Below are positions 38,184-49,998 of a DNA stretch of 64,000 nucleotides, in pieces; the stretch's first letter is position 1, and each line of letters opens with the position of its first letter. The DNA is from Bradyrhizobium arachidis (GTDB lineage: Bacteria; Pseudomonadota; Alphaproteobacteria; Rhizobiales; Xanthobacteraceae): NCBI RefSeq assembly GCF_024758505.1, contig NZ_CP077970.1, positions 5,270,001-5,334,000 of the forward strand, in the 5' to 3' direction. The position numbers were made by a program, and so were the translations under genes. Below the pieces are notes generated by a model. That model was not told the origin of the DNA. It made no database searches and worked only from the letters and a program-made list of their open reading frames with translations.

Positions 38184-38211
38184 GTCTTCTGGGGCGTACC
38201 TGCTGGGCGGC

Positions 38212-40305
38212 TCACGCCACCGCGCGCACCTTGCTGATGAACCTGTCGACCTCTGATGTCAGCGAGGTTGACTGGTTCGACAAATTCGCAGCGGCCTTGA
38301 GCACACCGGCTGCGGCGCGGCCGGTCTCGTTGGCGGCCGACGAGACGTTCGCGATGTTGCGCGTCACGGTCGAGGTCGCTTCCGCCGTGTGCTGCACGGT
38401 GCTGGCGATCTCGGCGGTGGCCTTGTTCTGCTCTTCCACGGCCGAGGCGATGACGCGGTTGATGCTCGATACCTCTTCGATGGTCTTGACGATGCCGTCG
38501 ATCGCGGAGACCGCCTTCTGCGTCGCCTCCTGGATCTGGGTGACCTGGGCGCTGATCTCCTCCGTCGCCTTGGCGGTCTGCGATGCCAAATTCTTCACCT
38601 CGCTCGCCACCACCGCAAAACCCCTGCCGGATTCGCCGGCGCGCGCGGCTTCGATGGTCGCATTCAGCGCGAGAAGATTGGTCTGGCCTGCGATCGAGGT
38701 GATCAGCCCGATCACTTCGCCGATACGGTCAGCGCCGTCGGCGAGCGCGCGCACCGTGGTGTCGGTCTCCTTGACGGTATCGACCGCCTGCTCGGTGGCG
38801 CGCGTTGCCTGTTCCACCTGACGGTTGATCTCGCGGATGGAGGCGTTGAGCTCCTCGGCCGCGGCCGCCACGGTCTGCACGCCGCCGCCGACCTGGTCTG
38901 CGAGGTTCGAGGCCGAGCCCGCCTGATCCTGCGCTTCGGTCGCGGTGCCCGACATCGAGCGCGCCGTCGTTTCGAGGTCGTTGGAGGCCTCCGACAGCGT
39001 CTGCACCATCTGGCCGACACGGCTTTCGAACTGCCGGACGAGGCCGGCAAGCTCGCCGGCGCGCGCTTCCTTGGCGGCGCGCTCAGCGGCCTGATCACCC
39101 GACAGGCGCTCGGCGTTGATCATGGCCTCCTTGAACACCTGCAGGGCGGACGCCATGCGGCCGATCTCGTCGTTGCGGTCGAGTCCGGGCACCTCGCTTG
39201 CGAAATCATGGGCGGCAAAACGGGTCATGACCCCGGTGATCGCCGTCAGCGGGCGCGTCACGCGGTTGCGCATCAAGAGCAGGCCGCCGATCGTGAGGGC
39301 GAGCGAGGCCGGCAGCAACGGCCCGAACAGGATCAGGCTGAGCCGGGCGCGCGAAGCACCGTCTTCCGCACGCGCGATCATATTGGCGAGCGCGGACTTG
39401 GTCACGATGACGATCTTGTCGGCGCCGCCGAGCTGGCGATCCCGGTACTCGAGACCGGCGACGCCGGCGGGTTCGTTTTTGAGCAGACGCGCTGCGATCG
39501 CGTTGCGCTCCTCGTTCAGGGCACCCGAAACGGCCGAGTCGGCGTCGCGAATGGCCTGCTCCAGCGCGGCGTCGGCGACGTTGGCGCTGAGGTCACGGAC
39601 GATCTTCCAGGATTGTTGGAGGCGGCCGCGCAGGTCGGCGAACTCGACGCCCTCGAGCGCTCCCCAGCTCTTCCCCGCCAGGATCGCGCTGAACTGCATG
39701 AGGATGGTCTGGCCTTGCGACGCGCGGGTCTGCCAGGCGGACTGCTTGACCACCACGAGGCGATCGACGACCGGATCGATCAGCGTCATGGCATTGTCCA
39801 CATGCGCGGTGACGTCACCGATCGCGTCCATATAGGCATCGCTCGCCTTCGCCCAGGCGGGTGTCAGGCTGGCCTCGCGTGCGGTCTTCTCCTGACGCAG
39901 CCCGGCCGTGGTGCGCGGTCGCAGCTCTTCGAGCTGCGCCCAGATGCCGCGCAGCTTGTCCAAACGCTCGGCGAGGCCGGGCAACTCGATCAAGCCGAGA
40001 CTCTGCAACACTTCATTGTAGTTCTTCGTCGCCGTGGAGCGGTTCTCTGCGATCGCGGCCAACACCTTGTCCGCCGCAGGCGCCGCGGCCGACAGATGGC
40101 TGAGCGTGTCGCCGCGTTCGAGGCGGAACACCACCAGCGCGTTGGTCAGGTCGCGGCTGGCGACTGCGAGCGACACGATGCGGTTGCTGTCCGAATAGCG
40201 CCCGACTGCCAGCTTAAGGGCATAGGCGCTGATGACGACGAGCACGATCCCGAGAGAACCGACCACAGCCCCGAGGATGCGGGCGACCGAACGCTGCTTT
40301 TGCAT
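38212..40305 (-). CDS. Methyl-accepting chemotaxis protein
   Basis: 697 residues. First membrane helix about 8-30 ([20 protein letters not shown]), a helical periplasmic sensor to about 315, second helix ([21 protein letters not shown]), HAMP domain to about 395, then the signalling domain with the hairpin-tip region [20 protein letters not shown] and [20 protein letters not shown]. It should signal to CheA/CheW. ATG 40305 is chosen over TTG 40317 by GGA spacing. No che genes are in the window, so it is an orphan receptor. Confidence 0.94.
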   Translation of the reverse strand: MQKQRSVARILGAVVGSLGIVLVVISAYALKLAVGRYSDSNRIVSLAVASRDLTNALVVFRLERGDTLSHLSAAAPAADKVLAAIAENRSTATKNYNEVLQSLGLIELPGLAERLDKLRGIWAQLEELRPRTTAGLRQEKTAREASLTPAWAKASDAYMDAIGDVTAHVDNAMTLIDPVVDRLVVVKQSAWQTRASQGQTILMQFSAILAGKSWGALEGVEFADLRGRLQQSWKIVRDLSANVADAALEQAIRDADSAVSGALNEERNAIAARLLKNEPAGVAGLEYRDRQLGGADKIVIVTKSALANMIARAEDGASRARLSLILFGPLLPASLALTIGGLLLMRNRVTRPLTAITGVMTRFAAHDFASEVPGLDRNDEIGRMASALQVFKEAMINAERLSGDQAAERAAKEARAGELAGLVRQFESRVGQMVQTLSEASNDLETTARSMSGTATEAQDQAGSASNLADQVGGGVQTVAAAAEELNASIREINRQVEQATRATEQAVDTVKETDTTVRALADGADRIGEVIGLITSIAGQTNLLALNATIEAARAGESGRGFAVVASEVKNLASQTAKATEEISAQVTQIQEATQKAVSAIDGIVKTIEEVSSINRVIASAVEEQNKATAEIASTVQHTAEATSTVTRNIANVSSAANETGRAAAGVLKAAANLSNQSTSLTSEVDRFISKVRAVA

Positions 40306-40455
40306 CGAATGATCCAACAGAATGACGCCGCGCCCCCGCGGCTTGCCGGCACTCTGGGATCGAAAGGTGAGATTTGATTTAAAATCGACGGGATTTGGCT
40401 ACCGTTCGACTGCGGAGACTACGGAGAAGCGGCATGTTTCTGCGTCCCGGCGGCC

Positions 40456-41664
40456 TCAGATGCGGGCATCGGACGGCGCCCGCTGCCGGAGCAGCCGTGC
40501 ACAGGCGATGCCCAGCACGATCATGCAGGCGGCGGCGGTCAGAAGGGTCGCGACCTTGCCGCCATGGGCCAGGCCAAAACCATAGGCGATCGGCCCGACC
40601 GTCTGGCCCATGAAGAAGAAGAACGAATGCAGCGAGAGCGCGGTGGCGCGCGCCTCGACAGAGAGCTCGCTGGCAAAGACCTGCAGGCAGCCATGCGCCA
40701 TGTAGAAGCCCAACCCCATCACCATGAGATTGAACAACTGCAATTCCCAGCGCGGACCGAAGGCGACCGCGACGAGTTGGGAGGCCACCAGCACGGTGCC
40801 CGCGATCATCATGCCCTTGACGCCGAGCCGCGGGAGAAGCAGCGACACGGTTAAGGTGTAGAACAGTCCGCCGATCGCAAAGCCCGCGATGACGACGCCC
40901 GCGATCGACAGCGAGGTTTCGCCGAGATCGAACAGGAATGAGGCGATGTAGGGAAACAGGCCGAGCACGCAGCAACCTTCGATGAACACGGCCGAATAGC
41001 AGATCGGCGCATTCGGGTTGGTGAAGATGGTGCGATAGCCGGTCTTGAGCGCGGACAGGCTGGTCCTCGGCGGATGCTTCAGCCTGGCGCCGCGGAAGCC
41101 GGCCGCGACCGCAATCGACGCCACGATCACGAGCACGCCGAGCGCGGCAAGGACGCCGCGCCAGCCGAGCAAATCGCCGATCAGACCGGACGCCGACGCG
41201 CCGAGCAGATTGCCGGTCATCGCGCCGGCCAGCGTTCGGCCGATCGCAACCTGGCGCTTCTCCGGTCCGACCAGATCGCTGGTCAGGCTCAGCGCGATCG
41301 GAAACACGCCGCCCGAGCCGATGCCGGCGAGGATGCGGGTGGCAAACAACAGCGGAAACGACGTCGACAAGGCGCCCAGAATGCTGGCGAGGCCCAGGAC
41401 CGCCAGGCAACCGATCATCAGCCGCGTCTTGCCGAAGAGGTCGGCCGCCGCGCCGATCACCGGCTGGATGATCGCAAAGGTGAAGGCAAAGACCGCGGCG
41501 AGGCCAGCGGCGGTCGCGATGTTGACGCTGAGATCCTCGGCGATGTGCGGCAGCACCGGATCCAGCGCTCGCGCCGACAGCGCCGCCGCGAAACTCGCTC
41601 CGGATATGACGTTGAGCGCCGGCGGGAGGCGCTGATCCTGCGGCCGCGCCACCGTTTGATGCAT
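40456..41664 (-). CDS. MFS transporter, translationally coupled to kdsA
   Basis: 402 residues, twelve hydrophobic helices with the loop motif GAAADLFGKTRLMIG after helix 2, typical of 12-TMS drug/proton antiporters of the major facilitator superfamily. Its ATG overlaps the kdsA stop by one base (TGATG), so translation is coupled to KDO-8-phosphate synthesis. A sugar or drug efflux role is possible; substrate not inferable. The frame is also open through kdsA, but that part is antisense phase noise. Confidence 0.9.
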   Translation of the reverse strand: MHQTVARPQDQRLPPALNVISGASFAAALSARALDPVLPHIAEDLSVNIATAAGLAAVFAFTFAIIQPVIGAAADLFGKTRLMIGCLAVLGLASILGALSTSFPLLFATRILAGIGSGGVFPIALSLTSDLVGPEKRQVAIGRTLAGAMTGNLLGASASGLIGDLLGWRGVLAALGVLVIVASIAVAAGFRGARLKHPPRTSLSALKTGYRTIFTNPNAPICYSAVFIEGCCVLGLFPYIASFLFDLGETSLSIAGVVIAGFAIGGLFYTLTVSLLLPRLGVKGMMIAGTVLVASQLVAVAFGPRWELQLFNLMVMGLGFYMAHGCLQVFASELSVEARATALSLHSFFFFMGQTVGPIAYGFGLAHGGKVATLLTAAACMIVLGIACARLLRQRAPSDARI

Positions 41665-42512
41665 CAGGATGTTTTGCCCTTGGCGACGGCGTCGAACGCC
41701 ATCAGCCTGCGCAGCAGCCCTTCGAACTCGCGCAACGGCACCATGTTCGGCCCATCCGACGGCGCGGAATCGGGATCGGGATGGGTTTCGATGAAGAGGC
41801 CGGCGACGCCGACCGCGACCGCGGCACGTGCCAGCACCGGGACGAATTCGCGCTCGCCGCCGGAGGATGCCCCCTTCCCGCCCGGCTGCTGCACCGAATG
41901 GGTGGCATCGAAGATCACGGGCGCCCCGGTGCGCGCCAGAATTGGCAGCGCGCGCATGTCTGATACCAGCGTGTTGTAGCCAAAGGAGGCGCCGCGCTCG
42001 GTGACGAGCACGTTGGGATTGTTGGCGCTGGTGATCTTGGCGACCACATTCGCCATGTCCCACGGCGCCAGGAACTGCCCCTTCTTGACGTTGACGACCT
42101 TGCCGGTCGCGGCCGCCGCGAGCAGCAGATCGGTTTGCCGGCAGAGAAACGCCGGGATCTGGAGCACGTCCACAGCCTGCGCCACCTCGGCGCATTGCGT
42201 CGCTTCGTGCACGTCGGTGAGCACGGGCAGACCGAACGAGGAACGGATTTCCGCAAAAATCGGCAGTGACTGCGCAAGCCCAAGACCGCGCTGGGCGGAT
42301 GCGCTGGTGCGGTTCGCCTTGTCAAACGAGGTCTTGTAGACGAGCCCAATGTTCAGCCGGCTCGCAATCTCCTTCAGCACTGATGCCACTTCAAGCGCAT
42401 GCTGCCGGCTCTCGAGCTGGCACGGGCCGGCGATGATCGAGATGGGCAGATCGTTGCCGAACCTGACCGGTCCGACCGTGACGACAGGTGCCGCGGAATT
42501 GCTATCGCTCAA
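41664..42512 (-). CDS. kdsA: 3-deoxy-8-phosphooctulonate synthase (KDO-8-P synthase)
   Basis: 282 residues. It condenses PEP and arabinose-5-phosphate to KDO-8-phosphate for lipopolysaccharide. The opening [39 protein letters not shown], and [11 protein letters not shown] are family signatures. TTG 42512 lies eight bases after GAGGA and is preferred; TTG 42518 is too close to that site. It is part of the ancestral pyrG-kdsA-eno order, now separated from both neighbours by accessory genes. Its stop is coupled to the MFS gene. Confidence 0.95.
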   Translation of the reverse strand: MSDSNSAAPVVTVGPVRFGNDLPISIIAGPCQLESRQHALEVASVLKEIASRLNIGLVYKTSFDKANRTSASAQRGLGLAQSLPIFAEIRSSFGLPVLTDVHEATQCAEVAQAVDVLQIPAFLCRQTDLLLAAAATGKVVNVKKGQFLAPWDMANVVAKITSANNPNVLVTERGASFGYNTLVSDMRALPILARTGAPVIFDATHSVQQPGGKGASSGGEREFVPVLARAAVAVGVAGLFIETHPDPDSAPSDGPNMVPLREFEGLLRRLMAFDAVAKGKTS

Positions 42513-42571
42513 GACCAAAATCCTCGTTCCGGCGCGACCATAGCGGCGATGCGCGCCCGATCAACCCGATT

Positions 42572-42610
42572 CGGCCCTGCTCCCTGAATATCAGGGTTGC
42601 AGCAGGGCCG
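42572..42610. repeat. Nested palindrome between NIPSNAP gene and kdsA
   Basis: Outer arms CGGCCCTGCT and AGCAGGGCCG (10 bp, perfect) enclose a second hairpin CCCTGA-ATA-TCAGGG. It lies 17 bases past the NIPSNAP stop and likely ends that transcript, though no T-run follows. Confidence 0.55.
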
Positions 42611-42627
42611 CGGCGCGAGGCCGGCCG

Positions 42628-42954
42628 TCACTTCACGGCGGAGAACGCCGTCGGGGCGAGGAACTGGCTGACGATATTGGCGATGATCTGGCCATCGGCT
42701 TCCGACTTCGCACGCGCATCGATCCAGTCGGGATCGCTCATGAAGCCGGCCCACTTCTTCTCGCGCTCGGCGAGCGATTCCCACGCCAGGAAGTAGGTCA
42801 GTTCCTGGTTCGACGACCCGATCAGCGTGGTGAAGAACCCCGCCTGCCGGATGCCGTGCTTCTCCCACAGCTTCAGCGTGACCGTGTCAAAGCGCTTGAG
42901 CAGCGCCGGCAGCCGGCCCGGCAGGCAATGGTAGACGCGCATTTCGTAGATCAT
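42628..42954 (-). CDS. NIPSNAP family protein
   Basis: 108 residues, a single ferredoxin-like NIPSNAP domain: it starts MIYEMRVYHCLPGRLPALLK and contains GFFTTLIGSSNQELTYFLAW and EKKWAGFMSDPDW. The family is often found near catabolic or RidA-type genes, as here, but no general reaction is known. A gap of 124 bases separates it from the RidA/NTF2 fusion gene upstream on the same strand. Confidence 0.9.
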   Translation of the reverse strand: MIYEMRVYHCLPGRLPALLKRFDTVTLKLWEKHGIRQAGFFTTLIGSSNQELTYFLAWESLAEREKKWAGFMSDPDWIDARAKSEADGQIIANIVSQFLAPTAFSAVK

Positions 42955-43078
42955 TCTGGTTCCTCCAAGTTTCTTGCGCGCCGGTTATAGCGGCTGCGGC
43001 AAGGGGTGTCTTGATGTGATCATGCACGCTGCGCGGCCCGGCGCGCATGACTGCCTTGCGGCCGAATTCCGTTCGTCC

Positions 43079-43855
43079 TCATCCCCGCGTGACGTGAGCG
43101 GCGACACAAACCCAGACGCCGGCGCGGCGCGCCCAACTGTCGGTGTATCGTCCAAAGCCGGCCGACCCATCGGCCCTGAGATAGGTCGTCCGTGCATGGA
43201 TGATCGCCATGTCGCCCATGATCCGGATCCGCTCGTCCTCGTATCCCAAATTCGATATGGCCGCGGGCTTCGCGATCTGTTCGAGGAATCCGGCACGATC
43301 GACCACTGATCCGTCGGGGTTGCTGTTGAGAAAATCGTCGCTCAGATGTTCGCGAAACCAATCGACATCCTTCATGGCGACCGAGCGGATATAGCCGGCG
43401 TTGAGGTGCTTCAGTGCGTTCATGTCCCTCGCCGAAGCCAGCCGATCTTCCAGGTCGGCTTTGATCGCAACGCAATCGACTTCCACGTCGAATTCACCTG
43501 GCCAGGAAGGCACCGTCAGAAAGATGCGCGCGGGTGGCGAGACGGGAAAATAGCGCTGGTACACATCGTTGAACGCGGCGAAATTCGAACTATCAGGCGT
43601 GCAGTAGACGTTGCATTTCACGACGTGCTGCAACGACGAGCCGGCAACTTCCAGGCAAAGTTTCATTTGCTCGAGAACAATCTCGGCTTGCTGTACGAAC
43701 GGCAATCGCCTGACCTCACCGGTGACCGTGTCAAAGGGCGGTATGCCTGAGACATAAACCGTCTCGCCGGCGACGATGACAGGACAGATTGGTCCCTTCC
43801 GCCGATGCTCCAGATAGGTAGAAATGGGTTCAACTCTGATGGGTTCGCGCTTCAC
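43079..43855 (-). CDS. RidA-family domain fused to an NTF2/SnoaL-like domain
   Basis: 258 residues. Residues 1-130 are a RidA (YjgF) domain: REPIRVEPISTYLEHR, VYVSGIPPFDTVTGEV and the conserved Arg in SPPARIFLTVP, needed for imine deamination. Residues about 138-258 are an NTF2-like (SnoaL/DUF4440) domain: NALKHLNAGYIRSVAMKDVD, DDFLNSNPDG and YTDSWARRAGVWVCVAAH. Such fusions are uncommon. GTG 43855 is chosen because GGAGG is five bases upstream; ATG 43903 would add 16 residues with no site. It diverges from the wHTH gene 138 bases away. Confidence 0.85.
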   Translation of the reverse strand: MKREPIRVEPISTYLEHRRKGPICPVIVAGETVYVSGIPPFDTVTGEVRRLPFVQQAEIVLEQMKLCLEVAGSSLQHVVKCNVYCTPDSSNFAAFNDVYQRYFPVSPPARIFLTVPSWPGEFDVEVDCVAIKADLEDRLASARDMNALKHLNAGYIRSVAMKDVDWFREHLSDDFLNSNPDGSVVDRAGFLEQIAKPAAISNLGYEDERIRIMGDMAIIHARTTYLRADGSAGFGRYTDSWARRAGVWVCVAAHVTRG

Positions 43856-43993
43856 GGCAGCCTCCAGGACACGATCGATCAAGTGGTCCCCAAGCTGTCG
43901 CATCCGACGAGCTCAATGTCTCCAGTCGTGAGTTCGGTGCGTGCCGAACTCACCTCGCTTGTTGCTCCGGTGCGGACAATGGTAGAGGACGCT

Positions 43994-44725
43994 ATGGTTG
44001 CAGCGGCGAACTTGGTCGAGGTTGCGGCGCTCGTCGGCGATACCGCGCGCGCGACCATGCTGTCCGCCCTCATGGGTGGACAATCCCTGACCGGAAGTGA
44101 GTTGGCGTTCCTTGCGCGAGTTTCGCGACCGACAGCCAGCGAGCACCTGTCCAGGATGGTCGAGGCCCGGCTCATCTCGGTGACCAGGAAGCGCAGCTAT
44201 CGGTACTACCGCATCAGCTCACCACTGGTTGCCTGCATGCTCGAGAGCATCAAGCTGGTGGCAGCTCTCGAGGTTCCTCAGCGATATCAACCTCGATCTG
44301 CGCGCGACGCGGCGCTGCGGTTCGGTCGCACCTGCTACGATCATTTGGCGGGTCGATTGGGCGTTGCGATCGCGGACTCCCTGATCGCCTGCGATTGCAT
44401 CGTCCTTGGCGAAGACGGCGGCGATGTCACCGATGCCGGCGCGAAGCTATTGACCGAATTTGGAGTCGACCTGAGCCAGAAGCGCAGAAATAAGCGCATC
44501 TTCTGCAAGCCGTGCCTCGACTGGAGCGAACGCCGGTATCACATCGCCGGTCACGTCGGAGCCGAGATCCAACGACGCTGCATGGAGCTGAATTGGCTCA
44601 CCCGAGTCGATGATACACGGGCGGTGCAATTGACAACGGCTGGCCAGGCCGGTCTTCGCGATACCTTTGGCCTGGATAATTTGGGTCTTCAAGTCGACCC
44701 GCCGGATCTCAAGGTTGGAGCGTAA
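43994..44725 (+). CDS. ArsR-family winged-helix transcription regulator
   Basis: 243 residues. The N-terminal winged helix (about 5-90) has ARATMLSALMGGQSLTGSEL, ARVSRPTASEHLSRMVEARL and the wing TRKRSYRYYRIS, the ArsR pattern. The C-terminal 150 residues contain CYDHLAGRLGVAIAD and several cysteines (IACDC, FCKPCLDWSER), perhaps a ligand site. Start by AGAGG five bases before ATG 43994; longer in-frame starts at 43979 and 43916 exist. Divergent orientation makes the RidA/NTF2 gene its likely target. Confidence 0.85.
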   Translation: MVAAANLVEVAALVGDTARATMLSALMGGQSLTGSELAFLARVSRPTASEHLSRMVEARLISVTRKRSYRYYRISSPLVACMLESIKLVAALEVPQRYQPRSARDAALRFGRTCYDHLAGRLGVAIADSLIACDCIVLGEDGGDVTDAGAKLLTEFGVDLSQKRRNKRIFCKPCLDWSERRYHIAGHVGAEIQRRCMELNWLTRVDDTRAVQLTTAGQAGLRDTFGLDNLGLQVDPPDLKVGA

Positions 44726-44778
44726 GCGCGCTGCCCCCTGAACGCACCCTCCTCACCATGAGGGGTAACTTGGCGATG

Positions 44779-46422
<1,644 letters not shown>

Positions 46423-46587
46423 CTAATCCCTCGAATTCGATTCGCCAAAGCGATTCGTCTTCCGCCCCAAAGATTTTGCGGGCCTGTGGGTGAGCCAAAA
46501 CTACGAGTGGTAACAGTGCCTTGATGGGGATTTTTGATGCAGGACGGTAGGCACCGCCCTGCATGGCCCCCCTGCTTTATTGCGCCG

Positions 46588-46977
46588 CTATTGCGACTTC
46601 GGCGCCTGCGGAGCCGCGGGGGCCTGATTCTGCTGCTGCTCGTCGGCCTTCTTCAACGTATCGAGCACGCCGCCCGAGGTCGGCGGCGCCACCGGCGCCG
46701 CACCGCCAACGGGCTGCGTCTGCGAGGCGGGCTGGCCGATGATCGAGGCCGGCTTGCGGTCGTAGCCCGCGTACCAGGTCAGGAACAGGCTAGTGATGAA
46801 GAAGCCGACAGCCAAAATCGCCGTCGTCCGCGTCAGCAGGTTCGCCGTGCCGCGGCTCGACATGAAGCCCGCACCGCCACCCATGCCGAGACCGCCGCCT
46901 TCCGATTTCTGCAGCAGCACGGCGCCGATCATCACGGAGACGATCATGAGGTGGATGACGATAACGACAGTCTGCAT
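46588..46977 (-). CDS. secG: Preprotein translocase subunit SecG
   Basis: 129 residues. Two membrane helices (about 3-22 and 50-70), joined by the conserved GGGLGMGGGAGFMSSRGTAN loop, then a long Pro/Gln/Ala-rich tail typical of alphaproteobacterial SecG. It assists SecYE-mediated export. It precedes pyrG on the minus strand, with tpiA 130 bases upstream. Confidence 0.95.
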   Translation of the reverse strand: MQTVVIVIHLMIVSVMIGAVLLQKSEGGGLGMGGGAGFMSSRGTANLLTRTTAILAVGFFITSLFLTWYAGYDRKPASIIGQPASQTQPVGGAAPVAPPTSGGVLDTLKKADEQQQNQAPAAPQAPKSQ

Positions 46978-47107
46978 GGTACCCTTCCGTCACAAGCCGT
47001 CAGCGCCGATACCGGCTGCCAGCGCGCTTTGCGGGTTTTCCTGAAGTTGCGCGGTGTTACACGATCGGGACCGGCAATGCCACCCCCCGATCGGTGCTTG
47101 CGGTTAG

Positions 47108-47863
47108 CTAGGGACAACCTTTGGCGATCGCAAGGAAATCGGCCGCCTTCAGGCTGGCGCCGCCGACCAGCGCGCCGTTGACGTTGGCCACCGCCATCAG
47201 CTCGGCCGCGTTCGAGGGTTTGACCGAGCCGCCGTAGAGGATTCGCATCTTGGCCCCCTCGGCGCTGAAGCGGGAAGTCAGCAATTCGCGGATAAACCCA
47301 TGAATTTGCTCGACATCCTGGGCCGTCGGGGTCAATCCGGTGCCAATCGCCCAGACCGGCTCATAGGCGACGATCAGATTGGCGGCGCGGGAGCCATCCG
47401 GAAGCGATCCCTGAAGCTGGCCGCGCAGGATATCCAGGGTCTGCCCGGCATCACGCTGGCCTTGCGTCTCTCCGACGCAGACGATCGCGGTCACCCCGGC
47501 GCGCCAGGCGGCTTCGGCCTTTTGCCGCACCAAAAGGTCGCTCTCGCCATGGTCGGCGCGGCGCTCGGAATGGCCGACGATGATGCCGCTCGCCCCTGCG
47601 TCCGCAAGCATTTCCGCGGCAATATCGCCGGTATGGGCGCCCGATACCTTCGGATGGCAATCCTGCGCGCCGACCGCGACCTTCTTCCCCCTCGCCTTGT
47701 CGGCGAAGGCGGCAATCAGCGTTGCGGGCGGGCACACCAGCAGATCGGCTTTGGCGGCGACGTCTGCCGCGCCTGTAAGCATGGCGTCGAATTCGGCAGT
47801 CGCGGCCTTGAGGCCATTCATCTTCCAATTGCCGGCGATCAGGGGGCGGATGGCGTCAGTCAT
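47108..47863 (-). CDS. tpiA: Triosephosphate isomerase
   Basis: 251 residues. It interconverts dihydroxyacetone phosphate and glyceraldehyde-3-phosphate. Catalytic Lys in AGNWKMNG, His in IIVGHSERR, Glu in [15 protein letters not shown], and phosphate loop [11 protein letters not shown] are all intact. ATG 47863 starts at the conserved N-terminus; an in-frame GTG-type start further up would add ten residues. It diverges from the ppiD-like gene. Confidence 0.97.
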   Translation of the reverse strand: MTDAIRPLIAGNWKMNGLKAATAEFDAMLTGAADVAAKADLLVCPPATLIAAFADKARGKKVAVGAQDCHPKVSGAHTGDIAAEMLADAGASGIIVGHSERRADHGESDLLVRQKAEAAWRAGVTAIVCVGETQGQRDAGQTLDILRGQLQGSLPDGSRAANLIVAYEPVWAIGTGLTPTAQDVEQIHGFIRELLTSRFSAEGAKMRILYGGSVKPSNAAELMAVANVNGALVGGASLKAADFLAIAKGCP

Positions 47864-48076
47864 GTCAAAATCCAGCGAAATGGGCTCGCCCATGCGCTAG
47901 CAGAGCAGGCGCCGCAGTTCCAGAGAGATGGGCTCGTTAACACAGCTTAAGGGAGCCTCAGGTTGCGGGGCGAAAGCAGCCACTTTATGATGCCAGATCA
48001 ATTCGGTGACGCGCTTTTGCGGAATCTGCTTTAAGGCGCGAACCGGTTCCCTTTCCTACCAAACAAGTTGGACCCA

Positions 48077-49981
48077 ATGCTTCGAGGAATGCGCAAGGCC
48101 TCATCAAACTGGCTCGGCAAAACCATAATGGCCGTGGTGATGGGCGTGTTGATCATCAGTTTCGGCATTTGGGGCATCGCCGACATCTTCCGCGGCTTTG
48201 GGCAGTCGACCGTCGCCAAGGTCGGCGGCACCGAGATTTCGCTGAACGAATTCCGCCAGATCTATACCGAGCGCCTGCAGCAGATCGGCCGCCAGTTCGG
48301 CCGTCCCCTGTCCTCCGAACAGGCGCGCGCATTCGGGATCGACCGCCAGGTGCTCCAGCAGTCCATCGCGGAAGCGGCGCTCGATGAGGAAGCGCGCCGG
48401 CTCGGGCTCGGCCAGTCCGACGACGAGATCCGCCGCGTCATCATGAACGACCCGAACTTCAAGGGCGTCAGCGGCAGCTTCGACCCGCAGCGCTTCCAGG
48501 CCGTGATCCGCAACTTCGGCTATACCGAGCAGCGCTACATCGCCGAGCAGCGCAAGGTGTCGCTGCGGCGGCAGATCACCGGCACCATCGCCGCCGGCCT
48601 CGAGCCGTCCAAATCCATGATCGACGTGCTGACCCGTTTCCAGAACGAGCAGCGCGGCATCGAATTCGTCAGGCTGGACGCCGCGCACGCCGGCACCATC
48701 GACCCGCCCTCGCCCGAGGCGCTCGCCGCCTATTTCGAGGATCACAAGGTCCAGTTCCGCGCGCCCGAGTATCGCAAGATCTCCTTCGTCGTGATCTCGC
48801 CGGAAGAAATCGGCAAGTGGACCGAGGTCTCCGACGACGACGCCAGGAAGCTGTTCGACCAGCGCAAGGATCGGATGGGCACGCCGGAAAAGCGGCAGGT
48901 GCACCAGCTCGTATTCCCCACGGTCGAGGAGGCGCAGACCGCGCGGACCCGCCTGACCGGTGGACTGTCGTTTGAAGATCTCGCCAAGGAGCGCGGGCTC
49001 AATCCCGGCGATGCCGATCTTGGGCTGGTGGCGAAGTCCGCGATCCTCGATCCCGCCGTCGCAGATGCCGCCTTCGCCCTGCCCGCGGGCGAGATCAGCC
49101 AGCCCGTGCAGGGCCGCTTCGGCACAGCCCTCGTCAAGGTCGACAAGATCGAACCGGCCGTCGAACCGAACTTCGCGGCCGTCGCTGCCGACATCAAGCG
49201 CGAGCTCGCCGCCGAGCGGGCCCGCGCAAAAGTCTCGGAGTTGCGCGACAAGATGGAGGACGAGCGCGGCGGCGGCTCCAGCGTCGTCGATGCGGCTCAG
49301 AAACTCGGCCTCACTGCGGTGACCATCGATGCCGTGGACCGCTCCGGCCGCGCGCCGAACGGCCAGCCGCTGACCAACATTCCGCAGGGGCTCGACGTGG
49401 TGTCGCAGGCATTCAACAGCGACGTCGGTGTCGACAACGATCCGATCTCCTTCCGCGGCGGCTATGTCTGGTACGACGTGCTCGGCATCACGCCCTCGCG
49501 CGAGCGCGGCCTCGACGAGGTCCGCGATCAGGTCGAGGCGCGCTGGCGCCAGGACCAGATCGCGACCAAGCTCAAGGCCAAGGCGACGGAGATGGTCCAG
49601 AAGCTAGACCAGGGCGGCAAGCTCGCCGACGAAGCAGCGAGCGCCGGCCTCAAGGTCGAGACCGCCACCGGCTTCAAGCGCGACGACTCGCCGGCCGGTG
49701 TGCCTGCGAGCCTCGTGAATGCGGCCTTCCGCACCGCCAAGGACGGCGTCGGCCAGACCGCGGCAACCGGCGGCGGCGACGTCTTCGTCTTCCGCGTGAC
49801 CGAGATCGTCGACCCCCAGGTTGACCTCGCCTCCGACCCGATCAAGAAGTTGAAGGACAGCCTCGACCGTTCGCTCACCGACGAGCAGGTCGCGGCCTAC
49901 GTCACCAAGATCCAGAACGATATCGGGACCACGATCAATCAGGCCGCCTTCCTGCAAGTGACAGGCGCGAACAACCAGTAG
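48077..49981 (+). CDS. SurA N-terminal-domain / PpiD-type periplasmic foldase with PPIC domain
   Basis: 634 residues. One N-terminal membrane helix (about 15-35, TIMAVVMGVLIISFGIWGIA) anchors it, followed by a SurA_N-like helical chaperone region (to about 160) and a parvulin-type rotamase domain near 270-370 (QVHQLVFPTVEEAQTARTRL, GDADLGLVAKSAI). It should help outer-membrane and periplasmic proteins fold. It lies 17 bases before trpD on the same strand. ATG 48077 is used; TTG 48068 and ATG 48089 are alternatives. Confidence 0.9.
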   Translation: MLRGMRKASSNWLGKTIMAVVMGVLIISFGIWGIADIFRGFGQSTVAKVGGTEISLNEFRQIYTERLQQIGRQFGRPLSSEQARAFGIDRQVLQQSIAEAALDEEARRLGLGQSDDEIRRVIMNDPNFKGVSGSFDPQRFQAVIRNFGYTEQRYIAEQRKVSLRRQITGTIAAGLEPSKSMIDVLTRFQNEQRGIEFVRLDAAHAGTIDPPSPEALAAYFEDHKVQFRAPEYRKISFVVISPEEIGKWTEVSDDDARKLFDQRKDRMGTPEKRQVHQLVFPTVEEAQTARTRLTGGLSFEDLAKERGLNPGDADLGLVAKSAILDPAVADAAFALPAGEISQPVQGRFGTALVKVDKIEPAVEPNFAAVAADIKRELAAERARAKVSELRDKMEDERGGGSSVVDAAQKLGLTAVTIDAVDRSGRAPNGQPLTNIPQGLDVVSQAFNSDVGVDNDPISFRGGYVWYDVLGITPSRERGLDEVRDQVEARWRQDQIATKLKAKATEMVQKLDQGGKLADEAASAGLKVETATGFKRDDSPAGVPASLVNAAFRTAKDGVGQTAATGGGDVFVFRVTEIVDPQVDLASDPIKKLKDSLDRSLTDEQVAAYVTKIQNDIGTTINQAAFLQVTGANNQ

Positions 49982-49998
49982 TCAGTTGAAAGCACGCG

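Noticed and set aside
41665..42195. Upstream extension of the MFS frame
   Set aside because: It overlaps kdsA in another phase; the MFS helices begin only at 41664, where the coupled ATG lies.
46539..46563. Hairpin between secG and pyrG as attenuator
   Set aside because: The stem has a G-T wobble and no T-run; pyrG attenuation is known from Gram-positives, so the claim would be unsupported.
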